Below, piece after piece: positions 7,696-18,084 of a DNA stretch of 64,000 nucleotides. The DNA is from Paraflavitalea sp. CAU 1676 (GTDB taxonomy: Bacteria > Bacteroidota > Bacteroidia > Chitinophagales > Chitinophagaceae): contig NZ_JARHUJ010000007.1 of assembly GCF_029223285.1 (NCBI RefSeq), positions 434,001 through 498,000 on the forward strand. Direction: 5' to 3'. Both the position numbers and the translations under genes were made by a program. Under the pieces are notes generated by a model. That model searched no databases, was not told where the DNA came from, and saw only the letters and a program-made list of their open reading frames with translations. How positions within the stretch are numbered: position 1 is the stretch's first letter; every line of letters begins with the position of its first letter.

Positions 7696-10600
7696 ATGAA
7701 GACCATTAAACCAATCCATAAAGATACATACAAGGGATTGCTGTTGTGCTTAGCAACAAGCCTGCTTTTTTCCATGATATGCCAGAGAGCAGTTGGTCAG
7801 GCTGAGTTGCCAAAAATAATCCCGCATTCACCCACTGCGGCATCCCTGTTCAAATACCTTGATTACCCGGTAGACCAGTCAACCGGCGTGCCACAGATAA
7901 GTGTTCCCTTGTACGAGATCACGAGTGGAAGCTTAACTGTTCCTATTTCCATTAACTACCATGCATCCGGAAGAAAAGTAAACGATCAGGATGGAGCCAT
8001 CGCGCTCGGGTGGAGCCTGCAGGCAGGCGGTATGATATCGAGAACCATTTATGGATCGCCTGATCTGGGGCCCCAGCCATTTCCCAATCCATTCAACTTC
8101 ACCATTTCTTTTCCCGCGGATCTGGGATATCTCGAACGAATAAGTCACTATCCGAATAATCCTGTCGACGCCCCCCCGGGCTTATGGGTCGATACAGAAT
8201 ATGATATATTTTCTTACAACTTCAATGGCACCAGTGGAAAATTCCTTTTAAAAGACAACAACAACGTAAAAACCCCGGTTTTGCTTCCGGAAAAACCGTA
8301 TATCATTACTCCCCGTTTTGCAAACAACTTTCAAAATGGCTTTACGATTACTGACGACAAAGGAACCACCTACGAGTTCACTCCTACCGACACCTACGGC
8401 ACGGCTCAGCAAAGCGCCACTTCGGGCTATTCCCTGACAAGGATTATTTCAGCTGACAAAACTGACACGATCACCTTTACTTATTCGGCATTTTATGAAG
8501 AAAGAGTATCGATCAACCAACAGATCATCCTGAATGACAAAGTCAACGTGAGTCAACAACATCAACCATTCGAAGTTCCGCAAATAACGGATGTAGAAAA
8601 CACTGCACGCGACGGGTACCAGGTCTCACGCCTTAGTACCATCAATTTTAAGAATGGAAAAGTGGTATTTAACCTGCTCCCGGGAACAGATAAGATCAAC
8701 AATATACAAATACTCAACGCCGGCAACGAGATAATTAAGACCATTCAATTTACAAGGTCTGTTTGCTACACACAGCCTGAACTGAACAGTATACGCCACA
8801 AGCTCGACGAGATCCAATTCAGGGACAAAAACAATAGCACGATCGAAAAATATGCTTTTGAGTACTATCCAGTGGTCAGCCAGAATGGCCAGATTGATAT
8901 CAGACATGCTGACTACTGGGGTTACTACAACGCTTCCGGCATTCACGATATGGTGCCCTACTACACCGGACTACAGTATCAAGCCAACATATCTTCGCCT
9001 ATATACAACACCTCGAGCGTGGGCAACCCGGGGTTTAACCGGACACCTGACCTTGAAGCAACCAAAAGCGGCGTGCTTAAAAAGATAACGCTTCCAACCG
9101 GGGGCAGTACCGAGTTCATTTACGACCAAAACTTTTACTACAGTTATGCCGATCAACAAGGACGCCGTGGCCCGGGGTTAAGGATTGCACAGATCATTAA
9201 AGAAGACAGGAATGGAACCAGTCAGTCACGCGTATTCAAGTATGGCGAAAGCGAAAGTGGATACGGAGCTATCGACATGGAGCCCAAACTCCAGACGATG
9301 GCTTCCGAATCGTATTATCAATTTACTCCGGTAGATACAGAAGGGGACTGGACAAGGAGCGGATCTTACCGGCAAAGGGTATTTTATTCGGGCTTCATAG
9401 CTGAATTGAGCGATATCGCAGACAGACCGGTCATTTACAACCAGGTAACAGAGTACCATGGTACCGTACTCGACAATGTTGGAAAAACGATCTATGAATA
9501 CGATAATTATGCCTGGGCACCTGCTGGCATGCCGCTGTCGACCAGCCTCACCATAGGCAGGTACCACATCTCCAACTTCAACTATTGGAACCCACCAGCA
9601 CTTACAAAGCAGACGGATTATTTGAGGACCAACGTGGGGTACGACACCCATTACAGCAAACGTAAGGAAGTAACCAATGTCTATTTGGTCAGTAATACTG
9701 AAATGGTGACAGGCCTTCATTTGCAACGTGTGCATGCCTTTCCACAAACAGGCACTTCATGGTCCGGCGGCCATGCCCCTGAAAAACATGTGGCCCTTAC
9801 ATATGGCATCAATCCCTATGCATGGAGCCCCTACCAGGTGCCTTCGGGATCAAAAAAACTGACGCAATCAGTAGAACAATTGTATAACGAAGATCAATCG
9901 GTGATCACCAAAACGACAACCTACAATTACAACGCGAAACATCTATTAAGCAAATCGACCCGAAACACTTCAGACGGAGGATCGCTGGTTACGGAGACTA
10001 AATACCCTTTCGAATATCCGGGCAATAACATTTTGGACCTGATGACGACGCTGAACATGCTCAATTTCCCCATCGAACAGCTGGAAAGCAGAAATACCCA
10101 GCCAGTTAAAAGTGTTCGCACGAATTACGACAATTGGGGAACAACCTCACCTATGCTTGCCCCCCGAACCGTTGAAATTAAAAAGGGCAACCTCGCTTAT
10201 GAAACCCGCTTACGGTATCTCTCCTACGACAACGACGGCAACCCTTTAAACGTCAGCAAAGAGACAGACGTCCCGATGGCCTATGTCTGGGATTACAACA
10301 AATCTTATCCGGTGGCAGAGGTCACCAACGCTGCTGACAACGAGATTGCTTTCACCTCATTCGAAGCCGATGGAACCGGCAACTGGACAGGCATCAATGT
10401 AGCAAACATTAATCAGTCCATTGCAGTCACCGGTTCTGCCTCCTACAATTTCAACGGCACCACTATTTCCAAACCCGGGCTTTCAACCACTAAAAACTAC
10501 ATCGTATCGTATTGGACACAAACCGGCCCCTGTACTGTAAGCGGCACCCCGGTTGCCGGTTGGCCCAGGAATATACGGTCGGTAACGATCAATGGTACTA

Positions 10601-10872
10601 CCTGGACATGCTGGGAGCATCAGGTTACAAATACATCCACCGTCGCAATAAGTGGCAGCGGCACCGTCGATGAGCTTCGGCTGTTCCCCGCTGCCGCCCA
10701 AATGACCTCTCATTGTTATAAACCATTGATTGGCATGTTAACGCAAAACGATCCCAACAACCAGATATTATACTACGAATATGACAACGCCGGCAGGCTG
10801 AAACTGATCCGTGACATGGACAACAACATCATTAAAACCATCACATATCAGTACCAGACCACCACACCATAA
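7696..10872 (+). CDS. RHS/YD-repeat exported protein without RHS core (N-terminal half type)
   Basis: A 1058-residue protein starting at ATG 7696, which gives a proper signal peptide (MKTIKPIHKD then a Leu-rich core ending AVGQ); an upstream in-frame ATG would overlap the previous gene and spoil the signal. The first domain, with PHSPTAASLFKYLDYPVDQS and VPISINYHASGRK, is the typical entry module of Bacteroidota RHS proteins. YD-type beta repeats continue to the end, where YYEYDNAGRLKLIRDMDNN is a canonical YD motif. A possible carbohydrate-binding insertion lies near residues 890-1000 (FEADGTGNWTG). It lacks the RHS core and any toxin tip. It stands 84 bp before the core-bearing RHS gene, suggesting the two products form one cocoon, as TcB and TcC do in Tc toxins. 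That pairing is inference. Confidence 0.82.
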   Translation: MKTIKPIHKDTYKGLLLCLATSLLFSMICQRAVGQAELPKIIPHSPTAASLFKYLDYPVDQSTGVPQISVPLYEITSGSLTVPISINYHASGRKVNDQDGAIALGWSLQAGGMISRTIYGSPDLGPQPFPNPFNFTISFPADLGYLERISHYPNNPVDAPPGLWVDTEYDIFSYNFNGTSGKFLLKDNNNVKTPVLLPEKPYIITPRFANNFQNGFTITDDKGTTYEFTPTDTYGTAQQSATSGYSLTRIISADKTDTITFTYSAFYEERVSINQQIILNDKVNVSQQHQPFEVPQITDVENTARDGYQVSRLSTINFKNGKVVFNLLPGTDKINNIQILNAGNEIIKTIQFTRSVCYTQPELNSIRHKLDEIQFRDKNNSTIEKYAFEYYPVVSQNGQIDIRHADYWGYYNASGIHDMVPYYTGLQYQANISSPIYNTSSVGNPGFNRTPDLEATKSGVLKKITLPTGGSTEFIYDQNFYYSYADQQGRRGPGLRIAQIIKEDRNGTSQSRVFKYGESESGYGAIDMEPKLQTMASESYYQFTPVDTEGDWTRSGSYRQRVFYSGFIAELSDIADRPVIYNQVTEYHGTVLDNVGKTIYEYDNYAWAPAGMPLSTSLTIGRYHISNFNYWNPPALTKQTDYLRTNVGYDTHYSKRKEVTNVYLVSNTEMVTGLHLQRVHAFPQTGTSWSGGHAPEKHVALTYGINPYAWSPYQVPSGSKKLTQSVEQLYNEDQSVITKTTTYNYNAKHLLSKSTRNTSDGGSLVTETKYPFEYPGNNILDLMTTLNMLNFPIEQLESRNTQPVKSVRTNYDNWGTTSPMLAPRTVEIKKGNLAYETRLRYLSYDNDGNPLNVSKETDVPMAYVWDYNKSYPVAEVTNAADNEIAFTSFEADGTGNWTGINVANINQSIAVTGSASYNFNGTTISKPGLSTTKNYIVSYWTQTGPCTVSGTPVAGWPRNIRSVTINGTTWTCWEHQVTNTSTVAISGSGTVDELRLFPAAAQMTSHCYKPLIGMLTQNDPNNQILYYEYDNAGRLKLIRDMDNNIIKTITYQYQTTTP

Positions 10873-10956
10873 GTATCGAAGGCTCCCGCAGAGGCGTGAG
10901 GATGCGAATAAATGATAACCCATAACTAGTCTAAAGTTTAAATATCAAGGAAAAAT

Positions 10957-13900
10957 ATGCGACTTAACCTTATCTGTCACAGACTTAGTATTTTCCTGGT
11001 ACTAATGATATTGCAGGGATCAATGATCCCGGCAACTGCACAATTCACCATCAATGGCACATCCTGTGTAATTGTCGGAAAGGAAGCATATTTCAACATC
11101 AGCGGCTACAGCAGCTCCGCCACCATGGAATGGTGTATTACCGGCAGTGGCACAATCCTGCAGGCATACGGTAGCAATATAACCGGCAACGGCACCTGCA
11201 AAAGCGGTACCGCCGTAGGAAGCATCGTGGTACGCTGGGATTCGCCTGGCACAGGATCCGTAAGCCTTACCTCCTCGGAAGGGACCGCCCCTAACCTCAT
11301 CTTCACGATCATAGCTGCCCTGGGCCCGGGCGCCATCAGCAGCAATAAGAATCAAACGATCCCTTACAATAGTACACCGGCCACTATCGGCTGTAGCGCT
11401 GCTACCAATGGAGCCTGCAGCCCTGTATTCAACTATCAATGGCAATCCTCAACCGACAATAGCTATTTCACAGATATGCCAGGCAGCACCGTACAGCAAC
11501 TGCCTTTTTCCTCCTCCCTGATCACAACTACCTATTTTAGAAGAAAGGTAACGGAAACAACCACCAACACGGTCGGCTATTCGGATGTCGCTACTGTAAT
11601 AGTGGCACCACCCTTTTCATCCGTCACGATAGCCCCGGCCACGCAACATATCTTCGCCGGAGATGCTGCATCCTCCTTGAGCGGACCTGCGGCTTCGGGT
11701 GGCTCCTGTGCCGGTGATTATAAATATCAATGGGAATCCTCGCCAGACGGTAACAACTGGCAGGATATCACAAACGCCAAAAGCCTTACCTATGCACCAG
11801 GTACACCTGGAGTTACTACCTATTACAGACGCAGGGACGAATGTGGTGCAGAGAAATCTTTTTCTAACACGTTGGTGGTGTATGTGCATCAGCACCTGAA
11901 TGCAGGCGCCCTATCGCCGGCTACAAAAACAATATCCTACAACAGGCCGCCCGGCATACCAGGTATCACGCAACCATCTGGCGGCATGTGCCAGGAGTAT
12001 GTAACGCAATGGCAGGTAAGCAACGACAATGTAAGTTTCCAGGACTTTACCGGTAGCTTCACAGACAATTTGATCAATACAACCTATTTCCGCCGGAAGA
12101 TAACCTGCGGTAGTGAAATTGCCTACACCAACAGCCTTACCGTAATCGTCAACCCACCTGTAGATCCCGGCAATATCGACATTTCGTTACCTGCGATCCC
12201 CATCAATACCAGTCCCGGGCAATTGATCACGACAACAGCGTCTGGAGGCGCCTGCAACAACCTGTTTCAATATCAATGGCAACAAAGCACGGACGGCAAC
12301 ATCTTCTCCGACATACCTGGGGCAACCACTCAGCACTATACCCCTGGAAACCTGGCTGTTTCAACCTGGTTCCGCCGACGGGTGAATTGCAGTATAGACG
12401 AACTATTTACCCGTGCCATAAAGGTCTCGGTACAATCGGGTCTCCTTACGTACAACTACATTCAAACCCGCGACATCAACAAACCAGGCATAACGGACGA
12501 ACTTACCGCATCCCAACTCACCAATCCTGAAGATGTTAAACAGGTAACACAGTATTTCGACGGATTGGGACGCCCCATCCAGTCCGTATCCAAACAGGCT
12601 ACCCCATTGGGCAAAGACATCATTGACCCTACTGTATATGATCCATTCGGCCGGGAATCGGTGAAATACCTGGCCTATGCTTCGACAGCCTCCGACGGCA
12701 AATTCAGGCAGGCTCCGATCACAGAGTCGCAGGCATTCCATAGCGTTCAATTTCCGGGAGAGCAATATTATTACAGCAGGAATATTTTCGAAGCATCGCC
12801 GGTTGCTGTCAAAACAGCAAGTTTTCCGGAAGGGCTTAATTGGACCGGCAGCCGACGCGGCACTGCTACCCGCACCTGGAGTAACACCCCTCTTGACCAG
12901 GTGCGTATCTGGACAGTTACAGATGTCGCCAACAACCTGGGCACTTACGCTACCACCTCCACTTATTTGCCTGGCTCTTTGATTAAAACAGTGACGATCG
13001 ATGAAGACAACAAACAGATCATTGAATACAAAGATTTCGAGGGCAAAACGATCCTGAAAAAAATACAACATACTGCCGCTGCAGACAATGGAGCCGGATC
13101 GGGCTACAACGGCTGGCTCTGTACTTACAATATATACGATATTTACGGCAGCTTACGGTGCGTCATTCAGCCAGGTGGCGTGCAAACATTATCAGGCAAC
13201 GGATGGGATCTCAATGCCAATGGCGGCACCCTTTTGCAGGAGCAATGCTTCCGTTTCGAATACGATCATCGCGACCGGAATATTCTAAAGAAAATTCCAG
13301 GCAGTGGTATAGAGTCCAGCGTCTATGATAAGCGCGACCGGGTGGTATTTACGCAAACGGCCAATATGCAGGCAAACAACCAATGGATGGGTTCATTGTA
13401 CGATGCCTTGAACCGGAACATCCAAACCTTCATGCTTACCTACTCCGGCACCCGCGCCGACCTGCAGACTTATGTCACCAACAATACAGGCGCCGGCACC
13501 ATTACCAACACGACGACTAATGGAAGCAGTGCCACTTCCATACCGGCATATCTTATGATAACTCGCCGGGAAATAGGCCGCACCAGCTACCAGGCCAGTC
13601 AGTGGATCAGCTTCGAAGGCAACTTCGATTCGGAACCGGGGGCTCAGTTCGTAGCAGAGATCGTAGCTGATGGACCCGCAAACTTTAGCAACCTGCAGGC
13701 GGTACACGATAACCCGGTGCCTCCGGGCGCAACGGTGGTTGCCCTCACGATGACCAGCTTCGACGATTATAGCGCGACTTCCAGAACCTATAATACCGCC
13801 AACAACAGTAAACTGGACAAAGGCAGCAACCCGTATGCGGAAGTACTACCTGCTGCGGCCAGCTTTATGACAAGAGGCGCAATTACCTCGATCAAGGTAA

Positions 13901-16900
13901 GGGCTATCGAAGACCCCGGCAACCTCGCGGCCGGCAAGTGGCAGGAAACCGTTACTTTTTATGATAACAAGCAGCGGGCGATCCAGGTGCAAACCGTCAA
14001 TTATAAAGGTGGACTCAATCAAACAACTCAACTCTACAACCCCTCCGGGCAATTATTGTGCACGTATGAACTACACAATAACGCATCGGGCAACATGATC
14101 GATTTTCCGGTCAAGACCAACCGGGTATATGATGCGGCCGGGCGATTGCTAAGCGTCAGGAAAACCCTCCTCGATGACAACAACCCAACAGCGCCATCCA
14201 CCACTCAACGTATACTGGCAAGCTATGTATACGATGCCATGGGACAGCTGAAGGAAAAAAAGATCGGGCAGAAAACGGCTTCCGGATCAGCGCCTTTGAC
14301 TGCAGCCATGGAAACCCAGGTGCATGATTACAATATCAGGGGGTGGCTGCTGGGCATCAACAGGGATTATGTAAAGAATGTCGGCAACAATTATTTTGGA
14401 TTTGAATTGGGATACGATAAAAGCGCCGCGATTATCTCCGGCTCAACATACAACAATCCTTCCTTTAATGGCCACATCAGCGGAACGATCTGGAAAAGTG
14501 CAGGTGATGGCGAAAGGCGTAAATACGACTTCGCCTATGATGGAGCGAGACGACTTACTGCTGCTGCCTTTACACAATTCACCGGCAACAGCTTCAATCT
14601 CAACGCCAACATCGACTACAGCGTTAGCAATATAACGTACGATGGAAACGGAAATCTGAAGACCATGCAACAAAATGGCTGGAAGTTCGGAGGCAGTACG
14701 CCGATCGACAACCTCACCTATTCTTACATCGCCAACGGAAACAGGTTAAAGAATGTTGCTGAGCTTATCAATGATCCTCTTTCAAAAGCAGGCGATTTCA
14801 AATACTCATCCGCCTACACCAACTCATTGCCTGGCGGCCAAAAAAACGAACAGACAGAAGATTACCTGTACGACAATAATGGGAACATAACGCTCGACAA
14901 GAATAAAGACATAACGAGCATCATTTACAATCACCTTAATTTGCCCTGCACGATCACCATCGCCGGTAAGGGAACCATCACTTATATTTACGATGCAGTA
15001 GGTCATAAACTCGAAAAAAGAACGCAGGAACCAGCATCCGCACTCAACAACTATACCGAAAAACAAACCACTACCAGCTACCTCGGCAATTTCACCTATG
15101 AAAACAACCAGCTTCAATATATACTTCAGGAAGAAGGGAAAATAAGGCCTGTACAACCCACCGCATACAATAATTCGCAGAAATATGCCTACGACTATAC
15201 GCTGAAAGATCATCTCGGAAATGTCAGAGCGGTACTAACAGATGAATTGGCTCAACTCATTTATCCGGCAACCACTCTCGAAGGCAGCTTCAACAACGCG
15301 GCAGATGCAGTGTTTATTGAGAAAGGTTATTATAACATCAACGAAGCCTATATCGTCAATAAGCCAGCCTCCCTAACCGACTATCCCAACCACAATGGCA
15401 ATCCGCCTTACAACAATAACCCCAACAGCAATACCACGGCTTTGAGTACACGCGTATACAAGCTAAATGGAAACACGAACAAAACAGGTCTGGGCATAGC
15501 GTTGAAAGTAATGGCCGGCGACAAGGTCAATATTTTTGGTAAATCGTGGTACTCGGTTTCGGGCAGCATTCAGGGACCACCCAATGCAGTGCCTGTGCTT
15601 GAATTGCTCTCCGCATTTGCTACCAGCGTACCCATGGCAGGCAAAGGCATTTCCGGAGCAAACCTGAGTGGCAATGCGCCGCTGGTAAGCGGCATCACGA
15701 ACCTTTTGCAGGGTCAGGACAACCAAACCAGCACACAGGCCAAAGCATTCATCAATTGGATCATACTCGATGAACAGTTCAACTATGTAAGTGGAGGATT
15801 TGACAAGGTGGGCACCAATGGCACCCTTAAGAATCATAACAACACTACGATACCCGACGTAACGGTCACTAAGAACGGGTATATATTTGTATATTGTAGT
15901 AACGAAAGCAACCTGGACGTGTACTTCGACAATTTACAGCTCATTCATACCAAGGGCCCTCTGGTGGAAGAATCACACTACTACCCATTCGGATTGACCA
16001 TGGCGGGCATCAGCAGCAGGGCGGCAGGCATGCAATCCGGCAAGCATTATTTCAACGGAAAGGAAAAGCAACACCTGGAATTCAGTGATGACACCGGCCT
16101 GGAGTGGTACGACTTTGGGGCGAGGATGTATGACCCCCAGATCGGCCGCTGGCATTCCACCGACCCATTGGCGCATGCTACGTTCGGCTACTCTCCCTAT
16201 AATTTCACGCTCAACAACCCGGTAAACCTGATTGATCCGGATGGAAGGATCGTTATAGATCCCACGCTAAGTGATCAAGAGCAGGCAGCACTTAGGAGAA
16301 TTGTGAACGAAACGAGATTAGCGATCATGCGCCTGGGACAAAACAGCAGGGAGTTGAGGGCCCTACTGGCGCTAACAGGATTTCAAAACAGAAGTGATCT
16401 CATCAACTTTTTCAGGGTCAATAATCAGGGACCCACCTTGACTACCCGCAGGCTGACATACGGTACCGGCACAAGTACAGGTACAGGTACAGGGCTGGAT
16501 GATGGCCAGGGTGGTGCGGCCGTTATGGGACAAATGACACCCAGTGCAACCAATCAAGGCGTGATCGCTTTAGACCAGGCGCTGGTAGATGTCGTTGTCG
16601 AAGGAATTGAATCGGAGCGCATAAAAACACCTTTTGGAGCGTTCGTTCCGCTACAAGGCTACCTACTGGTGAACGGATATGCAGCAGCCATGCAGGATGC
16701 ACTCTTTTATGTAACCAGGGTCATGAAACATGAAACGGTACATTGGGGCGCCTACTACAATCGCCCCCGACCAAGGTCGGCACAATTCAATGATAATATC
16801 ACGGTCGGTATTGGCGTTATGCAAATCACCTTCGAAAGAGGACAATTGTACGAGTTACTTTCGTTTGGGAATCTGGGCCATCCCTTTATCCCGGCTACCA

Positions 16901-17061
16901 GCAGCAACAGTTGGGCCATTTTTAACAAATTCAACCATGTAAAATATAATGTCACCAATGGCAGGGCTATATTGCCACCTACCCAGATCACTCCCGCAGA
17001 GAACTCTGCGCTTCAACCAAGGCCACTTCAGTTTAACCTGCAACGAAATCCACATCCATAA
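10957..17061 (+). CDS. RHS-core polymorphic toxin protein with HEXXH metallopeptidase-like C-terminal tip
   Basis: A 2034-residue exported protein with a signal peptide (MRLNLICHRL to about residue 29, ending ATAQF). Four Ig-like repeats of about 93 residues follow, each with a YQWQSSTD-like strand and a YFRRK-like strand (centres near residues 158, 255, 348 and 438). A DUF6443-type domain begins near residue 490 (NYIQTRDINKPG, QYFDGLGRPIQSV). YD repeats fill the middle. The RHS-associated core lies near 1675-1764 with SHYYPFGLTMAG, HYFNGKEKQ, YDFGARMYDPQIGRWHSTDP and the closing DPDG at 1760-1763, where family members self-cleave. The tip (1765-2034) carries HETVH at 1925-1929, a zinc metallopeptidase signature; Glu1960, Glu1966 or His1975 could be the third ligand. 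The next gene starts within this stop codon and is the immunity candidate. The toxin role is inferred from architecture. Confidence 0.88.
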   Translation: MRLNLICHRLSIFLVLMILQGSMIPATAQFTINGTSCVIVGKEAYFNISGYSSSATMEWCITGSGTILQAYGSNITGNGTCKSGTAVGSIVVRWDSPGTGSVSLTSSEGTAPNLIFTIIAALGPGAISSNKNQTIPYNSTPATIGCSAATNGACSPVFNYQWQSSTDNSYFTDMPGSTVQQLPFSSSLITTTYFRRKVTETTTNTVGYSDVATVIVAPPFSSVTIAPATQHIFAGDAASSLSGPAASGGSCAGDYKYQWESSPDGNNWQDITNAKSLTYAPGTPGVTTYYRRRDECGAEKSFSNTLVVYVHQHLNAGALSPATKTISYNRPPGIPGITQPSGGMCQEYVTQWQVSNDNVSFQDFTGSFTDNLINTTYFRRKITCGSEIAYTNSLTVIVNPPVDPGNIDISLPAIPINTSPGQLITTTASGGACNNLFQYQWQQSTDGNIFSDIPGATTQHYTPGNLAVSTWFRRRVNCSIDELFTRAIKVSVQSGLLTYNYIQTRDINKPGITDELTASQLTNPEDVKQVTQYFDGLGRPIQSVSKQATPLGKDIIDPTVYDPFGRESVKYLAYASTASDGKFRQAPITESQAFHSVQFPGEQYYYSRNIFEASPVAVKTASFPEGLNWTGSRRGTATRTWSNTPLDQVRIWTVTDVANNLGTYATTSTYLPGSLIKTVTIDEDNKQIIEYKDFEGKTILKKIQHTAAADNGAGSGYNGWLCTYNIYDIYGSLRCVIQPGGVQTLSGNGWDLNANGGTLLQEQCFRFEYDHRDRNILKKIPGSGIESSVYDKRDRVVFTQTANMQANNQWMGSLYDALNRNIQTFMLTYSGTRADLQTYVTNNTGAGTITNTTTNGSSATSIPAYLMITRREIGRTSYQASQWISFEGNFDSEPGAQFVAEIVADGPANFSNLQAVHDNPVPPGATVVALTMTSFDDYSATSRTYNTANNSKLDKGSNPYAEVLPAAASFMTRGAITSIKVRAIEDPGNLAAGKWQETVTFYDNKQRAIQVQTVNYKGGLNQTTQLYNPSGQLLCTYELHNNASGNMIDFPVKTNRVYDAAGRLLSVRKTLLDDNNPTAPSTTQRILASYVYDAMGQLKEKKIGQKTASGSAPLTAAMETQVHDYNIRGWLLGINRDYVKNVGNNYFGFELGYDKSAAIISGSTYNNPSFNGHISGTIWKSAGDGERRKYDFAYDGARRLTAAAFTQFTGNSFNLNANIDYSVSNITYDGNGNLKTMQQNGWKFGGSTPIDNLTYSYIANGNRLKNVAELINDPLSKAGDFKYSSAYTNSLPGGQKNEQTEDYLYDNNGNITLDKNKDITSIIYNHLNLPCTITIAGKGTITYIYDAVGHKLEKRTQEPASALNNYTEKQTTTSYLGNFTYENNQLQYILQEEGKIRPVQPTAYNNSQKYAYDYTLKDHLGNVRAVLTDELAQLIYPATTLEGSFNNAADAVFIEKGYYNINEAYIVNKPASLTDYPNHNGNPPYNNNPNSNTTALSTRVYKLNGNTNKTGLGIALKVMAGDKVNIFGKSWYSVSGSIQGPPNAVPVLELLSAFATSVPMAGKGISGANLSGNAPLVSGITNLLQGQDNQTSTQAKAFINWIILDEQFNYVSGGFDKVGTNGTLKNHNNTTIPDVTVTKNGYIFVYCSNESNLDVYFDNLQLIHTKGPLVEESHYYPFGLTMAGISSRAAGMQSGKHYFNGKEKQHLEFSDDTGLEWYDFGARMYDPQIGRWHSTDPLAHATFGYSPYNFTLNNPVNLIDPDGRIVIDPTLSDQEQAALRRIVNETRLAIMRLGQNSRELRALLALTGFQNRSDLINFFRVNNQGPTLTTRRLTYGTGTSTGTGTGLDDGQGGAAVMGQMTPSATNQGVIALDQALVDVVVEGIESERIKTPFGAFVPLQGYLLVNGYAAAMQDALFYVTRVMKHETVHWGAYYNRPRPRSAQFNDNITVGIGVMQITFERGQLYELLSFGNLGHPFIPATSSNSWAIFNKFNHVKYNVTNGRAILPPTQITPAENSALQPRPLQFNLQRNPHP
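16476..16493 (+). repeat. Three perfect TACAGG hexamers inside the RHS tip
   Basis: Tandem TACAGG units encode a Gly/Thr linker between the first part of the tip and the metallopeptidase-like part. Changes by whole units would stay in frame. Confidence 0.6.
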
Positions 17062-18077
17062 TGCTGCAACGTAAGGTAAAAACAATCCTGTTCATGCTAT
17101 TCATGTTCAGCTGTATTGAAGGCTACAATCAAACCATGCCTGTATCAAAGCGTAATCTGCAGGTATTGGACTCCTGTGAACAGGCACGGATCGCTGGTTT
17201 CTGCCAGGGCCCTATCACCTACACCGTCACTTTCAAAGAGCGACTGATCAAGCGCGACCAAAGGGTCATGCCGCTCCTTAATGTAATTTTCGACAGCAAG
17301 GCCACACCTGCAAGCATTCGGAAAGCGGCCGCCAACCTGGGCGGTCTAAAAGTTAGACCTAGAGGAATAGAATGGAATGGACTTATCAGGGTGGAAAGAT
17401 CAAGAGTGCTCGCCAATTACTTTATTCTAGACTACCAAATAGAAAGTATTGACAGCGTCATCATCCGGAAGAAAATGCTGCTTGAAACTTATACCAAAAG
17501 CACTTGCAACGGAACAGCCTACAAAGTACCCGATTTCCGATTACTGAGGGGGCACCTTGTGCCCTTGCTCACCTTTCCAATCACCATGCGGGATGTCATT
17601 TATCTTTACGCAGACACCCTGCTCGAAACCAATTTAGCCAGGTTGGCGACCCAATACCAGGATTATTCATTTGCCACTACTACCGGGATCGCCCATGATA
17701 CGGCCAACCAGGTACTGCGCAAGCAATTCAATAGTGATCGCGCATGCTGTTACGAGCGAATGAGGATCGACAGAGACATCCTCGCCCTGGCAGGCCAAAA
17801 CAGGATCGATGTACTGAAGCTGCTCCTGTACTCACCCAGCTACTATTATGCGGTACAAGCCATGGAAGCCTTAATATACCTGGAACACCAGGGGAAGATC
17901 ACCTTTACCGAACCACTGAAAGAGAAGATCCGATTGATCAAACAGAGCAATAATCCCATCACCTACCAAACCGCTCCGGATGTTGAAATGATAGTCAAAG
18001 GTTATCAAGCTTTCAGGATGAACGACGAGGAAATTATCAACAAGTATAGCTTCTACCTGTCGCCCAACAAGAAGTAA
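17061..18077 (+). CDS. Exported protein overlapping the RHS toxin gene; candidate immunity protein
   Basis: A 338-residue protein of no family I recognise. Its ATG shares one base with the RHS stop codon (TAATG), which implies translational coupling. The N-terminus has a signal sequence (MLQRKVKTILFMLFMFSCIEGYN); Cys17 is in a weak lipobox-like context, so it may be a lipoprotein or a soluble periplasmic protein. The middle has a Cys-containing globular region (SDRACCYERM), and the C-terminal third is helical with HEAT-like segments (VLKLLLYSPSYYYAVQAMEA, LIYLEHQGKITF). A rho-independent terminator follows at once, so this is the last gene of the RHS unit. Position and coupling suggest immunity to, or a chaperone for, the metallopeptidase tip; export would place it where a Sec-exported toxin could act. 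The function is inference only. Confidence 0.7.
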   Translation: MLQRKVKTILFMLFMFSCIEGYNQTMPVSKRNLQVLDSCEQARIAGFCQGPITYTVTFKERLIKRDQRVMPLLNVIFDSKATPASIRKAAANLGGLKVRPRGIEWNGLIRVERSRVLANYFILDYQIESIDSVIIRKKMLLETYTKSTCNGTAYKVPDFRLLRGHLVPLLTFPITMRDVIYLYADTLLETNLARLATQYQDYSFATTTGIAHDTANQVLRKQFNSDRACCYERMRIDRDILALAGQNRIDVLKLLLYSPSYYYAVQAMEALIYLEHQGKITFTEPLKEKIRLIKQSNNPITYQTAPDVEMIVKGYQAFRMNDEEIINKYSFYLSPNKK

Positions 18078-18084
18078 ACAAGCA

